DNA of 64,000 nucleotides. It comes from Microbacterium sp. Yaish 1 (lineage in GTDB: Bacteria; Actinomycetota; Actinomycetes; Actinomycetales; Microbacteriaceae). This document shows positions 28,845-37,747 of this stretch, piece by piece. Positions within the stretch are counted from its first letter, which is position 1, and each line of letters starts with the position of its first letter. The stretch covers positions 744,001-808,000 of the forward strand of contig NZ_NPMR01000002.1 in NCBI RefSeq assembly GCF_002245215.1, given 5' to 3'. The translations under genes and the position numbers were made by a program. The notes beneath the pieces are model-generated. The model saw only the letters and a program-made list of their open reading frames with translations, did no database searches and was not told the DNA's origin.

Positions 28845-29151
28845 AAGAGCTGGGGCGCTCGCTACTCGGGTCGGGAATAGCGTGCTCGGCAGACACGGGC
28901 GGCCGAGCACCAGCCTGGGCGCCGGCAGTGACCGAACCGCCTCATGCTGCCCGCGCAGAGGCGACAGGCATGGCGCAGCGGCGACGCGCGCGTCACACGC
29001 CCCTCGGCCGACGCTTCGGGGGCCCCGGGGCGCGCCACCGTGCACGATGACAAGCGCGCCCCACACGAGGGGGCGGCGCGGACAGCGGCGCACTCTATCC
29101 GCGGGCACCAACCGTGGGCGCACGACGGATGCCGGCAACACGGCGTGAACG

Positions 29152-29187
29152 ACGACGGCCACCGCACCGGAGTGCGATGGCCGTCGT
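29152..29187 (-). terminator. Terminator of the ctaC-ctaD-ctaF operon
   Basis: Arms ACGACGGCCA and TGGCCGTCGT, one mismatch, then CGCAC/GTGCG closing on a CGGA loop. It lies 11 nt past the ctaF stop. No T tract. Confidence 0.8.
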
Positions 29188-29198
29188 GAGGCTCGGGA

Positions 29199-29636
29199 TC
29201 AGCGCGCGAAGTAGCCGCGGTAGTACTCGTACACCCATCCGACGATGGCGACGATGAAGATCGCGAAACCGATCGGCAGAAGGAACTGGCCGACCGCGAG
29301 TCCGATGATGAACACCGACGCCGCGAACGCCAGCACGAGCGGCCACCAGGACCACGGGCTGAACTCGCCGACCTCGGGGTCACCGTCGTCGATGTCAGCG
29401 GTGAGGGAGTCCTCGGGCAGCACGCCACCCTGCGCCTTGTGCACGCGCGAGACGTAGAACGCGATCATCGCGCCCATGAAGCCGGTGAACAGGAGGGCGG
29501 TCGAGCCGACCCACTCGATACGGTGCCACCAGACACCCTGATCAGTGTGAGCGACGAGGTTCCACACGGTGTACGTGATGAACACCGCGAAGAAGAACCA
29601 CGTGAGCACCCACCACAGGTTGATGTTGGTCTTCAC
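29199..29636 (-). CDS. ctaF: Actinobacterial cytochrome c oxidase subunit IV
   Basis: Small accessory subunit found only in actinobacterial aa3 oxidases. The 145-residue protein has four transmembrane helices: WWVLTWFFFAVFITYTVWNL, STALLFTGFMGAMIAFYV, WPLVLAFAASVFIIGLAVGQ and LPIGFAIFIVAIVGWVYEYY, with a conserved PEDSLTADIDDGDPEVGEFSPWSWWP loop. It lies 3 nt after the ctaD stop and is the last gene of the operon. ATG start. Confidence 0.95.
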   Translation of the reverse strand: MKTNINLWWVLTWFFFAVFITYTVWNLVAHTDQGVWWHRIEWVGSTALLFTGFMGAMIAFYVSRVHKAQGGVLPEDSLTADIDDGDPEVGEFSPWSWWPLVLAFAASVFIIGLAVGQFLLPIGFAIFIVAIVGWVYEYYRGYFAR

Positions 29637-29639
29637 GGC

Positions 29640-31406
29640 TTACTTCACCTCTCCATCGGCGACATCCACAACCGGTGCGTCGGGGGCGTCCTTCGCGGGA
29701 CCCACGCCGACCGGGATGGCGGCCTCGGGGTGGTTCAGGTCGAACGCCGGACGCTCGCTGCGGATGCGCGGGATCGACGTGAAGTTGTGACGCGGCGGCG
29801 GGCAGCTCGTGGCCCACTCGAGCGACGCTCCATAGCCCCAGGGGTCGTTGACCGTGACCTTGGGAGCGGTGCGGGACGTGATCCAGACGTTCAGGAAGAA
29901 CGGGATCATCGACGCGCCGAGGATGATGGCACCGATCGTCGAGACCTGGTTCTGCCAGGTCCAGCCGTCCGCAGCCGAGTAGTCGGCATAGCGACGCACC
30001 ATGCCGTCGACGCCCAGCCAGTGCTGGATGAGGAAGGTCATGTGGAAGCCGATGAACAGCATCCAGAAGTGCACCATGCCGAGGCGCTCGTTGAGCATCC
30101 GTCCGGTCCACTTCGGCCACCAGAAGTAGAAGCCCGCGAACATCGCGAACACGACCGTGCCGAACACGACGTAGTGGAAGTGAGCCACCACGAAGTACGA
30201 GTCGGACAGGTGGAAGTCGAGCGGCGGCGACGCGAGGATCACACCGGTGAGACCACCGAAGACGAACGACACGAGGAAGCCGAGGGTGAACACCATGGGC
30301 GTCTCGAACGTGACGGAGCCACGCCACATCGTGCCGATCCAGTTGAAGATCTTCACGCCCGTCGGAACCGCGATGAGCATCGTCATCAGCGCGAAGAAGG
30401 GCAGGAGCACAGCGCCCGTGACGTACATGTGGTGCGCCCAGACGGCCACCGACAGCGCCGCGATCGCGATGGTCGCGTAGATCAGCGTCTTGTACCCGAA
30501 GATCGGCTTGCGGCTGAACACCGGGAGGATCTCCGAGACGATGCCGAAGAACGGCAGCGCGATGATGTACACCTCGGGGTGGCCGAAGAACCAGAACAGG
30601 TGCTGCCAGAGCAGGACGCCGCCGTTGGCCGGGTCGTAGATGTGCGAGCCGAGGACGCGGTCGGATGCCGCTGCGAAGATCGCCGCCGCCAGCACCGGGA
30701 ACGCCATGAGGATCAGGATGCTCGTGACGAGCGTGTTCCACGAGAAGATCGACATCCGCCACATCGTGAGGCCGGGCGCGCGCATCGTGATGATCGTGGT
30801 GATGAAGTTCACGGCGCCGAGAATGGTTCCGAAACCGCTCATGCCGAGGCCGAGCATCCAGAGGTTTCCGCCGGCACCCGGTGAGAACGTCGCGTTGGCC
30901 AACGGCTGATACGCGAACCAGCCGAACGAGGCGGCACCCTGCGGGGTGAGGAAGCCCGAGATCGCGATGATCGATCCGAACAGGAACAGCCAGAAGGCGA
31001 ACGCGTTCAGACGCGGGAAGGCGACGTCGGGAGCACCGAGCTGCAGCGGCAGGATCGCGTTGGCGAAGCCGGCGAACAGCGGCGTCGCGAACATCAGCAG
31101 CATGATCGTGCCGTGCATCGTGAAGAGCTGGTTGTACTGCTCCTTCGTCGGCACGATCTGCATGCCGGGCTCGAAGAGCTCAGCACGGATGATGAGCGCC
31201 ATCACGCCGCCGAGGAGGAAGAACATCACCGAGGCGATGAGGTACATGTACCCGATCGTCTTGTGGTCGGTGGAGGTGATCCACTTGACGATGATGTTGC
31301 CCTTCTGCTCGACGCGAGATGCGCTGAGCAGTGCCGCCTGGCGCGGCGGCAGGGTCGTGGGGCGGCCTGCGGGCTGGTCGCCCTGGAGCGGAAGTGTCGT
31401 GGCCAT
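29640..31406 (-). CDS. ctaD: Cytochrome c oxidase subunit I
   Basis: Catalytic subunit with haem a and the haem a3-CuB centre; reduces O2 to water and pumps protons. 588 residues with twelve helices. Visible signatures: [20 protein letters not shown] (haem a ligand His), [19 protein letters not shown] (CuB His and the His-Tyr crosslink region), WAHHMYV (CuB histidine pair) and [24 protein letters not shown] (haem ligands). The ATG overlaps the ctaC stop by one base (TGATG), so the subunits are translationally coupled. Confidence 0.98.
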   Translation of the reverse strand: MATTLPLQGDQPAGRPTTLPPRQAALLSASRVEQKGNIIVKWITSTDHKTIGYMYLIASVMFFLLGGVMALIIRAELFEPGMQIVPTKEQYNQLFTMHGTIMLLMFATPLFAGFANAILPLQLGAPDVAFPRLNAFAFWLFLFGSIIAISGFLTPQGAASFGWFAYQPLANATFSPGAGGNLWMLGLGMSGFGTILGAVNFITTIITMRAPGLTMWRMSIFSWNTLVTSILILMAFPVLAAAIFAAASDRVLGSHIYDPANGGVLLWQHLFWFFGHPEVYIIALPFFGIVSEILPVFSRKPIFGYKTLIYATIAIAALSVAVWAHHMYVTGAVLLPFFALMTMLIAVPTGVKIFNWIGTMWRGSVTFETPMVFTLGFLVSFVFGGLTGVILASPPLDFHLSDSYFVVAHFHYVVFGTVVFAMFAGFYFWWPKWTGRMLNERLGMVHFWMLFIGFHMTFLIQHWLGVDGMVRRYADYSAADGWTWQNQVSTIGAIILGASMIPFFLNVWITSRTAPKVTVNDPWGYGASLEWATSCPPPRHNFTSIPRIRSERPAFDLNHPEAAIPVGVGPAKDAPDAPVVDVADGEVK

Positions 31407-32314
31407 CAGTGGCTTCCCTCGCCGGAGTCGTCGGTGACCGCGCCCGTTCCCGGAGCGTTCTGGAGGCGGTCGTATGCCTTGTTGATGTCACCGGTCTGGC
31501 CGCTGACGCGCAGCGACTCGAGGTAGTCCTCGTACTCCTGCTCGGAGACGACCTTGACGTTGAACAACATCATCGAGTGGTACTCACCGCACAGCTCGGC
31601 ACACTTGCCGGCGTACGTTCCCTCGCGGGTGGGGACGAAGGACCACGAGTTGGTGTCGCGGTGCGGGTACATGTCCTTCTTGTAGAGGAAGTCGATGACC
31701 CAGAACGAGTGGATGACGTCGCGCGACTGGAGGTTGATCTTGACCTCCTTGTTCACCGGCAGCACGAGCGTCGGCAGCGCTGCCTGGTCGACGTTGCCCT
31801 CGGCGTCGGGCTGCGCCTGCACGCCCATCGTCCAGACGGCGTCGGCGTTGTCGGACTCGTCGCCGTTGTACTGGAAGTCCCACGCCCACTGCTTGCCGAT
31901 CGCGGTGATCGATACGTCGGGGTCGTCGTACTGCGTCTCGAGGATCGACTGATCGCGCGCCGTGAAGGCGAAGAAGCCGATGACGAGGATCAGCGGGACG
32001 ATCGTGTAGAAGATCTCGATCGGCATGTTGTAGCGCAGCTGGACCGGCAGGCCCGTCTGGCCACGACGGCGGCGGTACGCGATCGCGGCGAAGGCCATGA
32101 GGCCCCATGTCAGAACGCCGACGGCGAGGAGGACGATCCAGGAGTTCACCCAGAGCCCCGACACCATCTCGGTGCGGTTGGTCGCCTGCGTACCGTCGTC
32201 GGTGAAGCCGGGAAGGTAGCCGTTCAGCTCCGTCGGTGTACAAGCTGCGAGGGAGACTGCCGTGACGATCCCGAGCGGGATCACGGCCCAGCGGAGGCGG
32301 CGTTTGAAGCGCAC
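31406..32314 (-). CDS. ctaC: Cytochrome c oxidase subunit II
   Basis: Accepts electrons from QcrC at the dinuclear CuA site. The 302-residue protein begins with a lipoprotein signal ending in SLAAC (Cys25 as acyl site), has two transmembrane helices ([21 protein letters not shown] and [18 protein letters not shown]), and a C-terminal cupredoxin domain with the CuA motif [12 protein letters not shown]. Start GTG at 32314, chosen because GGAAAGG lies 6-7 nt upstream and the signal peptide begins there; a reading starting further upstream would bury it. First gene of ctaC-ctaD-ctaF; a -10 candidate TAGACT lies at 32354-32349. Confidence 0.96.
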   Translation of the reverse strand: MRFKRRLRWAVIPLGIVTAVSLAACTPTELNGYLPGFTDDGTQATNRTEMVSGLWVNSWIVLLAVGVLTWGLMAFAAIAYRRRRGQTGLPVQLRYNMPIEIFYTIVPLILVIGFFAFTARDQSILETQYDDPDVSITAIGKQWAWDFQYNGDESDNADAVWTMGVQAQPDAEGNVDQAALPTLVLPVNKEVKINLQSRDVIHSFWVIDFLYKKDMYPHRDTNSWSFVPTREGTYAGKCAELCGEYHSMMLFNVKVVSEQEYEDYLESLRVSGQTGDINKAYDRLQNAPGTGAVTDDSGEGSH

Positions 32315-32348
32315 AGTGCACCTTTCCGGGACGAATGGTTCGACCTTC

Positions 32349-32354
32349 AGTCTA
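32349..32354 (-). promoter_or_regulatory. -10 candidate for ctaCDF
   Basis: TAGACT on minus, giving a leader of about 30 nt that contains the GGAAAGG ribosome-binding site. Confidence 0.45.
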
Positions 32355-32423
32355 GGGCAAGCTTTCACCCTATTCAGGCCATCCATTCAGGATGTCGGAG
32401 ACGAGGGTTGTCGCGGACGGGGC

Positions 32424-32783
32424 TCAGTGGAAGCTGTCGCCGCACGCGCACGAGCCCGCCGCGTTGGGGTTGTCGATGGTGAAGCCCTGCTCCGAGATCG
32501 TGTCCTTGAAGTCGATCGTGGCGCCGTCGAGGTAGGGCACCGACATGTCGTCGACGATGACCTCGACGCCGTCGAAGTCGACGGCCTTGTCGCCGTCGAG
32601 GAAACGCTCGTCGAAGTAGAGCTGGTAGATCAGTCCGCTGCATCCGCCGGGCTGGACGGCGACGCGCAGTCGCAGATCGTCGCGGTTCTCCTGCGAGAGC
32701 AGGCTCTTCACCTTGAGCGCCGCCTCATCGGTCAGCGAGACGCCGTGGGCACGGACGGTGTCGGACGTGGCGATGTCGGTCAT
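32424..32783 (-). CDS. erpA: HesB/IscA-family iron-sulfur carrier (ErpA-like)
   Basis: A-type carrier that delivers Fe-S clusters to target proteins, plausibly including the Rieske protein encoded nearby. 119 residues with the three conserved cysteines: Cys48 (QPGGCSGLIYQL) and Cys112/Cys114 (GSCACGDSFH). ATG start with GGGAG 5 nt upstream. The promoter lies inside a set of overlapping inverted repeats directly upstream, suggesting control, for example by iron or redox state; the regulator is unknown. Downstream is ctaC on the same strand. Confidence 0.92.
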   Translation of the reverse strand: MTDIATSDTVRAHGVSLTDEAALKVKSLLSQENRDDLRLRVAVQPGGCSGLIYQLYFDERFLDGDKAVDFDGVEVIVDDMSVPYLDGATIDFKDTISEQGFTIDNPNAAGSCACGDSFH

Positions 32784-32801
32784 GATTCTCCCGAGGTCTC
32801 G

Positions 32802-32853
32802 GGCCGCATGACATGCGGCCGGTGCCACGATTCTACGCGCGAGCACCGGCCGC
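32802..32853 (-). promoter_or_regulatory. erpA promoter embedded in inverted repeats
   Basis: TAGAAT (-10, 32835-32830) lies in the 17-nt centre of a perfect 11-bp inverted repeat (GCGGCCGGTGC at 32815-32825 and GCACCGGCCGC at 32843-32853). A second 19-nt palindrome, GGCCGCATG-A-CATGCGGCC (32802-32820), overlaps the predicted start of transcription. The larger repeat could also terminate the upstream peptidase gene. Confidence 0.5.
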
Positions 32854-32881
32854 GGGTCGGTCCGAGACGACCTCGTGATCG

Positions 32882-34276
32882 TCAGTGCGAAGCGGCGTCC
32901 AACCGCTCGAGGAGCAGCGCCTCCGAGACGAGGGCATGCCGGAAGGTGTCGAGGTGGAGCGATTCGTTCGGGCTGTGTGCGCGCGCGTGCGGGTCCTCGA
33001 CCCCGGTCACGAGGATCTGCGCCGCCGGGAACTCGCGCACGAGGTCGGCGATGAAGGGGATCGATCCGCCGACGCCGATGTCCACCGGCTCGACGCCGTA
33101 CCCCTCCGCGAGGGCTCGCCGCGCGTGCGCGACGGCGTCGCCCGTGGTGTCGACGAGGAAGGGGTTGCCGGTCTCGACGTCTCGGAAGGTCAGTTCCGCG
33201 CCGAACGGCGCGTGCGCGCGGAGGTGCGCCTCGATGGCCCGGTACGCGTCCTCGGCGGACTGTCCCGGCGCCACACGCGCGGAGAGGACGACCGAGACCT
33301 CGGGGCTGAGCGTGTTCGACGCGTTGCGGACGCTCGGGGCGTCGATCCCGGTCACGGTGATGGAGGGCTTGTTCCAGATGCGCGAGAGGATCGTCCCCGA
33401 TCCGATCGGCGAGACGCCCGACGGGAGACCGGCCTCGGAACGGAGCGTCTCCTCGGAGTACTCCGGCGTCTCCGCGTCGCGCGCGGTCAACCCCTCGACG
33501 GCGACGCCGCCCTCGTCGTCCCAGAGCGTCGCGAGCAGCTTCACGGTCGCCAGCATGGCGTCCGGGACCGCTCCCCCGAACATGCCCGAGTGCGAGGCGT
33601 GCTCGAGCGTGCGGACCGTCATGGTGAAGCGGGCGTTTCCGCGCAGCGACACGGTGAGCGCGGGCGTCTTCGCATCCCAGTTGCCCGAGTCGGCCACGAC
33701 GATCACGTCAGCGCGCAGCGCGTCGGCGTTCTCGGACAGGAACGCGGCGAAGGATGCCGAGCCGGCCTCCTCTTCGCCTTCGATGAAGAGGTTCACGCCG
33801 AGATCGAAGTCCGGTCCGGCTGCCTCCACGAGCGCTCGCAGGGCACCGATGTGCGCCATGACCCCGGCCTTGTCGTCGGCGGCGCCGCGGCCGTAGAGAC
33901 GGCCGTCTCGGACGGTGGGCTCGAAGGGAGCGGACTCCCAGAGGTCCTCGTCGCCGACCGGCTGAACGTCGTGGTGCGCGTAGAGCAGGATCGTCGGCCG
34001 ACCGTTTCGGGCGGGCCGGGTCGCCAGCACTGCCGGCATCCCCTCCTCGCCCGTCTCCGGCACCGTCGCGGTCGCGACCTCGACGCGATCGAAGATGCCG
34101 AGCCCGCGTGCCAGCTCGGCGACCGCTTCGGCGCTGCGCTCGACCTCGGCCCGGTCGAATCCGGGGAAGGCGACCGACGGGATCCGCACGAGGGCGCCGA
34201 GATCGGCGAGGGCGGCGGGAACGGCGGACAGGGCGGCGTCGCGCACAGCGGCGGACCGAGGAGATTCGGAGGTCAT
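32882..34276 (-). CDS. M20-family metallopeptidase (dipeptidase)
   Basis: Zinc-dependent aminoacyl/dipeptide hydrolase of 464 residues. Metal-binding and catalytic segments: LYAHHDVQPVG, LYGRGAADDKAG, the bridging-acid segment FIEGEEEAGS, VIVVADSGNWD, and a late HARAHSPNESLHLD. The lid domain lies between. The ATG lacks a Shine-Dalgarno and has TAAGAT 7 nt upstream, predicting a leaderless mRNA. Its promoter overlaps that of the divergent DUF3043 gene. The physiological peptide is unknown. Confidence 0.92.
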   Translation of the reverse strand: MTSESPRSAAVRDAALSAVPAALADLGALVRIPSVAFPGFDRAEVERSAEAVAELARGLGIFDRVEVATATVPETGEEGMPAVLATRPARNGRPTILLYAHHDVQPVGDEDLWESAPFEPTVRDGRLYGRGAADDKAGVMAHIGALRALVEAAGPDFDLGVNLFIEGEEEAGSASFAAFLSENADALRADVIVVADSGNWDAKTPALTVSLRGNARFTMTVRTLEHASHSGMFGGAVPDAMLATVKLLATLWDDEGGVAVEGLTARDAETPEYSEETLRSEAGLPSGVSPIGSGTILSRIWNKPSITVTGIDAPSVRNASNTLSPEVSVVLSARVAPGQSAEDAYRAIEAHLRAHAPFGAELTFRDVETGNPFLVDTTGDAVAHARRALAEGYGVEPVDIGVGGSIPFIADLVREFPAAQILVTGVEDPHARAHSPNESLHLDTFRHALVSEALLLERLDAASH

Positions 34277-34281
34277 GCGGG

Positions 34282-34289
34282 TAATCTTA
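34282..34289. promoter_or_regulatory. Overlapping divergent -10 elements
   Basis: The 8-mer TAATCTTA reads TAATCT on plus (toward DUF3043) and TAAGAT on minus (toward the M20 peptidase, 7 nt before its ATG). The two promoters must compete for polymerase. Confidence 0.5.
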
Positions 34290-34323
34290 AGAGGCACGTT
34301 CGTCGCAGAACCCGAGGATCCCC

Positions 34324-34893
34324 GTGGCCAAAACTCCCGCTGCCCCCGCTCCGGACGACGCCGACCAGGCGTCGACGGGCACCGGCAAGAACCGTCCCAC
34401 CCCCAGCCGCGCCGCCCAGGAGGCGGCTCGCAAGCGCCCGCTGGTGCCCGACACCAAGGAGGCGAAGGCGCGTGCCCGCGCCGAGCTCGCCGAGCGCCGG
34501 GACAAGGCGCGGATCGGCATGGCAAACGGCGACGAGCGCTACCTGCCGATGCGCGACAAGGGTCCGCAGCGGCGGTTCGTCCGCGACTACATCGACGCCG
34601 GCTGGCACCTCGGAGAGCTCGTGATGGGCGCGATGGTGCTCGTCATCATCGTCACTTTCCTCGGCTCGAACGCGGTGACCTTCTACGCCTTCATCGCGCT
34701 GTGGGCGTTCATCCTGCTCGTCATCGGAGACATGGTGATCACCAGCATCCGGGTGAAGAAGGCCGCCCGCGCGAAGTTCGGCGCCGAGCGGATGGAGAAG
34801 GGGCTCGGCTGGTACGGCGCGATGCGCTCGATCCAGATGCGCTTCATGCGGCTCCCGAAGCCTCAGGTCAAGCGCGGTCAGCGCCCCGCCTGA
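34324..34893 (+). CDS. DUF3043 membrane protein
   Basis: Actinobacteria-specific protein of unknown function, 189 residues. A basic, Ala/Pro-rich N-terminal region (NRPTPSRAAQEAARKRPLVP) precedes the conserved KARIGMANGDERYLPMRDKGP block and YIDAGWHLGELVMG. Two transmembrane helices (VMGAMVLVIIVTFLGSNAV and FYAFIALWAFILLVIGDMVI) follow, and a basic tail. GTG start with GAGGATCCCC upstream. Its 3' end overlaps the convergent pyrD gene by 26 nt. Confidence 0.9.
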   Translation: MAKTPAAPAPDDADQASTGTGKNRPTPSRAAQEAARKRPLVPDTKEAKARARAELAERRDKARIGMANGDERYLPMRDKGPQRRFVRDYIDAGWHLGELVMGAMVLVIIVTFLGSNAVTFYAFIALWAFILLVIGDMVITSIRVKKAARAKFGAERMEKGLGWYGAMRSIQMRFMRLPKPQVKRGQRPA

Positions 34894-35911
34894 GCTGCAC
34901 GAGCCCGCGATTGATCTGCCGCGCCCACAGCGGGCCGCGGTAGATGAACGCGGTGTACCCCTGCACCAGGTCGGCACCCGCCGCCAGCCGTTCCTGGACG
35001 TCAGCAGCGGTCTCGACTCCCCCGGCTGCGATGACGCAGAAGTCCCGGGGCACCGCCGAACGCACCAGACGCAGGACTTCGAGCGCGCGGCGGCGGAGCG
35101 GTGCCCCCGACAGCCCGCCGGCGCCGATCCGCTCGATCGTCGCCTCGTCCGTGAGGAGTCCGTCGCGCGAGATCGTCGTGTTCGTGGCGATGAGACCGGC
35201 CAGTCCGGCATCCACAGCCATCTCGGCGATGGCGGTCACCTCGTCATCGGCCAGGTCGGGCGCGATCTTCACCAGCAGCGGCGTCGCTCCCGCCGCGTCG
35301 CGCACGGCCTCGAGCAGGGGACGCAGCGTCTCGACCGCCTGCAGCCCGCGCAGACCGGGAGTGTTGGGTGACGAGACGTTGACCACGAGGTAATCGGCCT
35401 CGGGCGCGATGAGACGTGTGCTCTCGACGTAGTCGGCGGTCGCGTTCTCGACGTCGACGACACGGCTCTTGCCGATGTTCGCGCCCACCACCGCGTGAGT
35501 GCTCCCGCGCCGGAGACGCCGAAGGCGGGATGCCGCCGCGCCCGCGCCCCGGTTGTTGAAGCCCATCCGGTTGATGAGCGCGCGGTCCTGAACCAGTCGG
35601 AACAGGCGTGGGCGGGGGTTGCCGTCCTGCGGCTTCGCCGTGACCGTGCCGACTTCGACGTGGCCGAACCCGAGCGCTCCGAGGCCGCGCACCATGACCG
35701 CGTCCTTGTCGAATCCGGCTGCGACGCCGAACGGCGAGTCGAAGACGAGACCGAGGGCCTCGGTGCGGAGCGACGGGTCGGGGCGGGTGAGCGCCCGGGC
35801 GACGATCGAGAACGGCGGGATGCCCAGCAGACGGATGACCGGGACCACGAGGTGATGCGCGGTCTCGGGCTCCATGCGCGAGAAGACGGTGCGGAAGATG
35901 AACGGATACAT
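34868..35911 (-). CDS. pyrD: Quinone-dependent dihydroorotate dehydrogenase (class 2)
   Basis: Oxidises dihydroorotate to orotate in pyrimidine synthesis, passing electrons to the menaquinone pool at the membrane. 347 residues. The N-terminal amphipathic helix region (MYPFIFRTVFSRMEPETAHHL) marks the membrane-associated class 2. FMN-binding barrel segments: VAAGFDKDAVMVRGLGALGFGHVEVGTVT, NRMGFNNRGAGA, NVSSPNTPGLRGLQ (catalytic Ser) and GADLVQGYTAFIYRGP. ATG at 35911, 11 nt after nrdR; last gene of hisD-nrdR-pyrD. Overlaps the convergent DUF3043 gene. Confidence 0.96.
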   Translation of the reverse strand: MYPFIFRTVFSRMEPETAHHLVVPVIRLLGIPPFSIVARALTRPDPSLRTEALGLVFDSPFGVAAGFDKDAVMVRGLGALGFGHVEVGTVTAKPQDGNPRPRLFRLVQDRALINRMGFNNRGAGAAASRLRRLRRGSTHAVVGANIGKSRVVDVENATADYVESTRLIAPEADYLVVNVSSPNTPGLRGLQAVETLRPLLEAVRDAAGATPLLVKIAPDLADDEVTAIAEMAVDAGLAGLIATNTTISRDGLLTDEATIERIGAGGLSGAPLRRRALEVLRLVRSAVPRDFCVIAAGGVETAADVQERLAAGADLVQGYTAFIYRGPLWARQINRGLVQLRRGADRA

Positions 35912-35922
35912 CGCCGTCCAGC

Positions 35923-36405
35923 CTAGAGCGAGGCCGAGCCCTCCGATGTCCGCGCGGCGACGTGATCGGCGCGCAGCTGTTCGATCGCGGCCTCGAAGTC
36001 CTCGAGGGTGTCGAACGCCTGGTAGACGCTCGCGAACCGCAGGTAGGCGATCTCGTCGAGGTTGCGGAGCGGCCCGAGGATGGCGAGGCCGATCTCGTTC
36101 GTGTCGATCTGCGACGAACCGGTCTGACGCACGGCCTCTTCGACCGCCTGTGCGAGCACGGCGAGGTCGGCCTCGGTGACCGGTCTGCCCTGGCAGGCCT
36201 TGCGTACGCCGGACATCACCTTCTCGCGGCTGAACGGCTCGATGACGCCCGACCGCTTGATGACGTTCAGGCTCGCCGTCTCGATCGTCGAGAAACGGCC
36301 GCCGCACTTCGGGCACTGACGCCGGCGGCGGATGCTGAGACCGTCATCGCTCGTGCGCGAGTCGATGACACGGGAATCGGGATTGCGGCAGAAAGGGCAA
36401 TGCAT
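35923..36405 (-). CDS. nrdR: Transcriptional repressor NrdR
   Basis: ATP/dATP-sensing repressor of ribonucleotide reductase genes. The 160-residue protein has the N-terminal zinc ribbon with Cys3/Cys6 and Cys31/Cys34 ([11 protein letters not shown]...QCPKCGGRF) and the ATP-cone domain starting [20 protein letters not shown]. It lies 12 nt after hisD and 11 nt before pyrD, so it is co-transcribed with them. I found no NrdR box (ACAC-AT-AT-TTGT type) upstream in this window. Confidence 0.97.
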   Translation of the reverse strand: MHCPFCRNPDSRVIDSRTSDDGLSIRRRRQCPKCGGRFSTIETASLNVIKRSGVIEPFSREKVMSGVRKACQGRPVTEADLAVLAQAVEEAVRQTGSSQIDTNEIGLAILGPLRNLDEIAYLRFASVYQAFDTLEDFEAAIEQLRADHVAARTSEGSASL

Positions 36406-36417
36406 GACGAGCCCAGA

Positions 36418-37716
36418 TTACGCGTCGAACCGCGCCGACACGGCTTCGCCGTGCGCGGGGAGCTGCTCGGAGTCGGACAGGGCGAGGATGCCGTCGTGCA
36501 CGGCACGCAGGGCTTCCCGGTCGTAGGAGATGACCTGCTGCGAGCGCAGGAAGGTCGCAGCACCCAGACCGGCGGCATAACGCGCCTGTCCCCCGGTCGG
36601 CAGGACGTGGTTGCTGCCGGCCAGGTAATCGCCGAGGCTCACCGGCGTGTGCGAGCCCACGAACACCGCACCCGCGTTGACGTAGTCGTCGGGTCGCGGG
36701 TCGCGCAGGTGCAGCTCGAGGTGCTCGGGGGCGTAGGCGTTCGAGAAGGCCGCGGCCGCGGGGATGTCGTCGACCAGGACGATGGCCGACTGGGGACCGT
36801 CCAGCGCGATCGCGACGCGCTCGGCGTGGCGGGTCGCGGCCGCGCGAGCGGAGACTCGCTTTGCGACGGCCTCGGCCAAGTCGGTCGAATCGGTGACCAG
36901 GACGGCGGCGGCCTGCTCGTCGTGCTCCGCCTGGCTGACGAGATCGGCGGCCACGAGGTCGGCATCCGCTTCGCCGTCGGCGACGATGAGGATCTCGGTG
37001 GCGCCCGCTTCCGAGTCGGTGCCGACCACACCGGCGACGACGCGTTTCGCGAGTGCCACGAAGTTGTTCCCCGGTCCGGAGATGACGTCGACGGGATCGA
37101 GGCCGAGCGAGCCGACGCCGTACGCGAAGGCGCCGATCGCTCCCGCGCCTCCCATCGCATAGACCTCCGAGATGCCGAGGAGGCGCGCGGCCGCGAGGAT
37201 CACGGGGTGGATGCGTCCGTCGTGGTCGCGCTGCGGTGGAGATGCCAGCGCGACCGACTCCACGCCGGCGACCTGGGCGGGGACGACGTTCATCACGACG
37301 CTGGAGGGGTAGACCGCCTTGCCACCGGGGACGTAGACCCCGACGCGACGCACCGGCCGCCAGCGCTGCTCGACCCGTGCGCCCGGGCCGAGCTCGGTCA
37401 CGCGGTCCGGCGGGATCTGGGCGGCGGAGGCCAGCCGCACACGCCGGATGGACTCCTCGATCGCGGTCCTGACCGCCGGTGGAATGGCCGCCAGCGCCTC
37501 GTCGAGGTGCTGGGCGGGAACCCGAACGGAGTGGCCTTCCACGCCGTCGAAGCGCGCCGCCTGCTCACGGAGCGATGCCTCTCCGCGAGCGGCGACATCA
37601 TGGACGATCTCGGCTGCGGTGGCCAGGGCGAGCCCGCGGGCGGCCTCTGCCCGGGGAACGGCGGCGAGCAACTCGGCGGGCGTCAGACGACGGCCGCGAA
37701 GATCGATGGTGCGCAT
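36418..37716 (-). CDS. hisD: Histidinol dehydrogenase
   Basis: Catalyses the last two steps of histidine synthesis, L-histidinol to L-histidine, with NAD+ and Zn2+. 432 residues, normal length. Conserved segments: GRRWxP-type core RWRPVRRVGVYVPGGKAVYPSSVVMNVVPA, AMGGAGAIGAFAYG, ISGPGNNFVALAKR, and PEHLELHLRDP toward the C-terminus. ATG start without Shine-Dalgarno; TAGCCT ends 6 nt upstream, predicting a leaderless mRNA. First gene of hisD-nrdR-pyrD. No other his gene is in the window. Confidence 0.97.
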   Translation of the reverse strand: MRTIDLRGRRLTPAELLAAVPRAEAARGLALATAAEIVHDVAARGEASLREQAARFDGVEGHSVRVPAQHLDEALAAIPPAVRTAIEESIRRVRLASAAQIPPDRVTELGPGARVEQRWRPVRRVGVYVPGGKAVYPSSVVMNVVPAQVAGVESVALASPPQRDHDGRIHPVILAAARLLGISEVYAMGGAGAIGAFAYGVGSLGLDPVDVISGPGNNFVALAKRVVAGVVGTDSEAGATEILIVADGEADADLVAADLVSQAEHDEQAAAVLVTDSTDLAEAVAKRVSARAAATRHAERVAIALDGPQSAIVLVDDIPAAAAFSNAYAPEHLELHLRDPRPDDYVNAGAVFVGSHTPVSLGDYLAGSNHVLPTGGQARYAAGLGAATFLRSQQVISYDREALRAVHDGILALSDSEQLPAHGEAVSARFDA

Positions 37717-37722
37717 CGTTCC

Positions 37723-37728
37723 AGGCTA
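37723..37728 (-). promoter_or_regulatory. -10 element of leaderless hisD promoter
   Basis: TAGCCT on minus, then GGAACG, then the ATG of hisD. Confidence 0.6.
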
Positions 37729-37747
37729 GCGCGCGGCCACGGCGGAC

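Larger units (their letters stand above)
28400..29151. other. Non-coding island rich in degenerate inverted repeats
   Basis: Between the rhodanese stop and the cta terminator no reading frame has protein-like composition: the longest frames on both strands are low-complexity Arg/Ala/Pro strings. The stretch is packed with hairpins: CCGACCCGG...CCGGGTCGG (28416-28463), ACGGGG-TCGT-CCCCGT (28651-28666), GGCAC/GTGCC near 28712-28726 and GTGCTCGGC...GCCGAGCAC (28882-28910). Two copies of a larger palindromic element are listed separately. No promoter, tRNA or known RNA family is recognised. Confidence 0.7.

Noticed and set aside
28507..29148. 213-codon open frame on plus and comparable frames on minus in the non-coding island
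   Set aside because: Composition is Arg/Ala/Gly/Pro low complexity, there is no ribosome-binding site or leaderless promoter, and the apparent internal similarity arises from palindromic DNA repeats.
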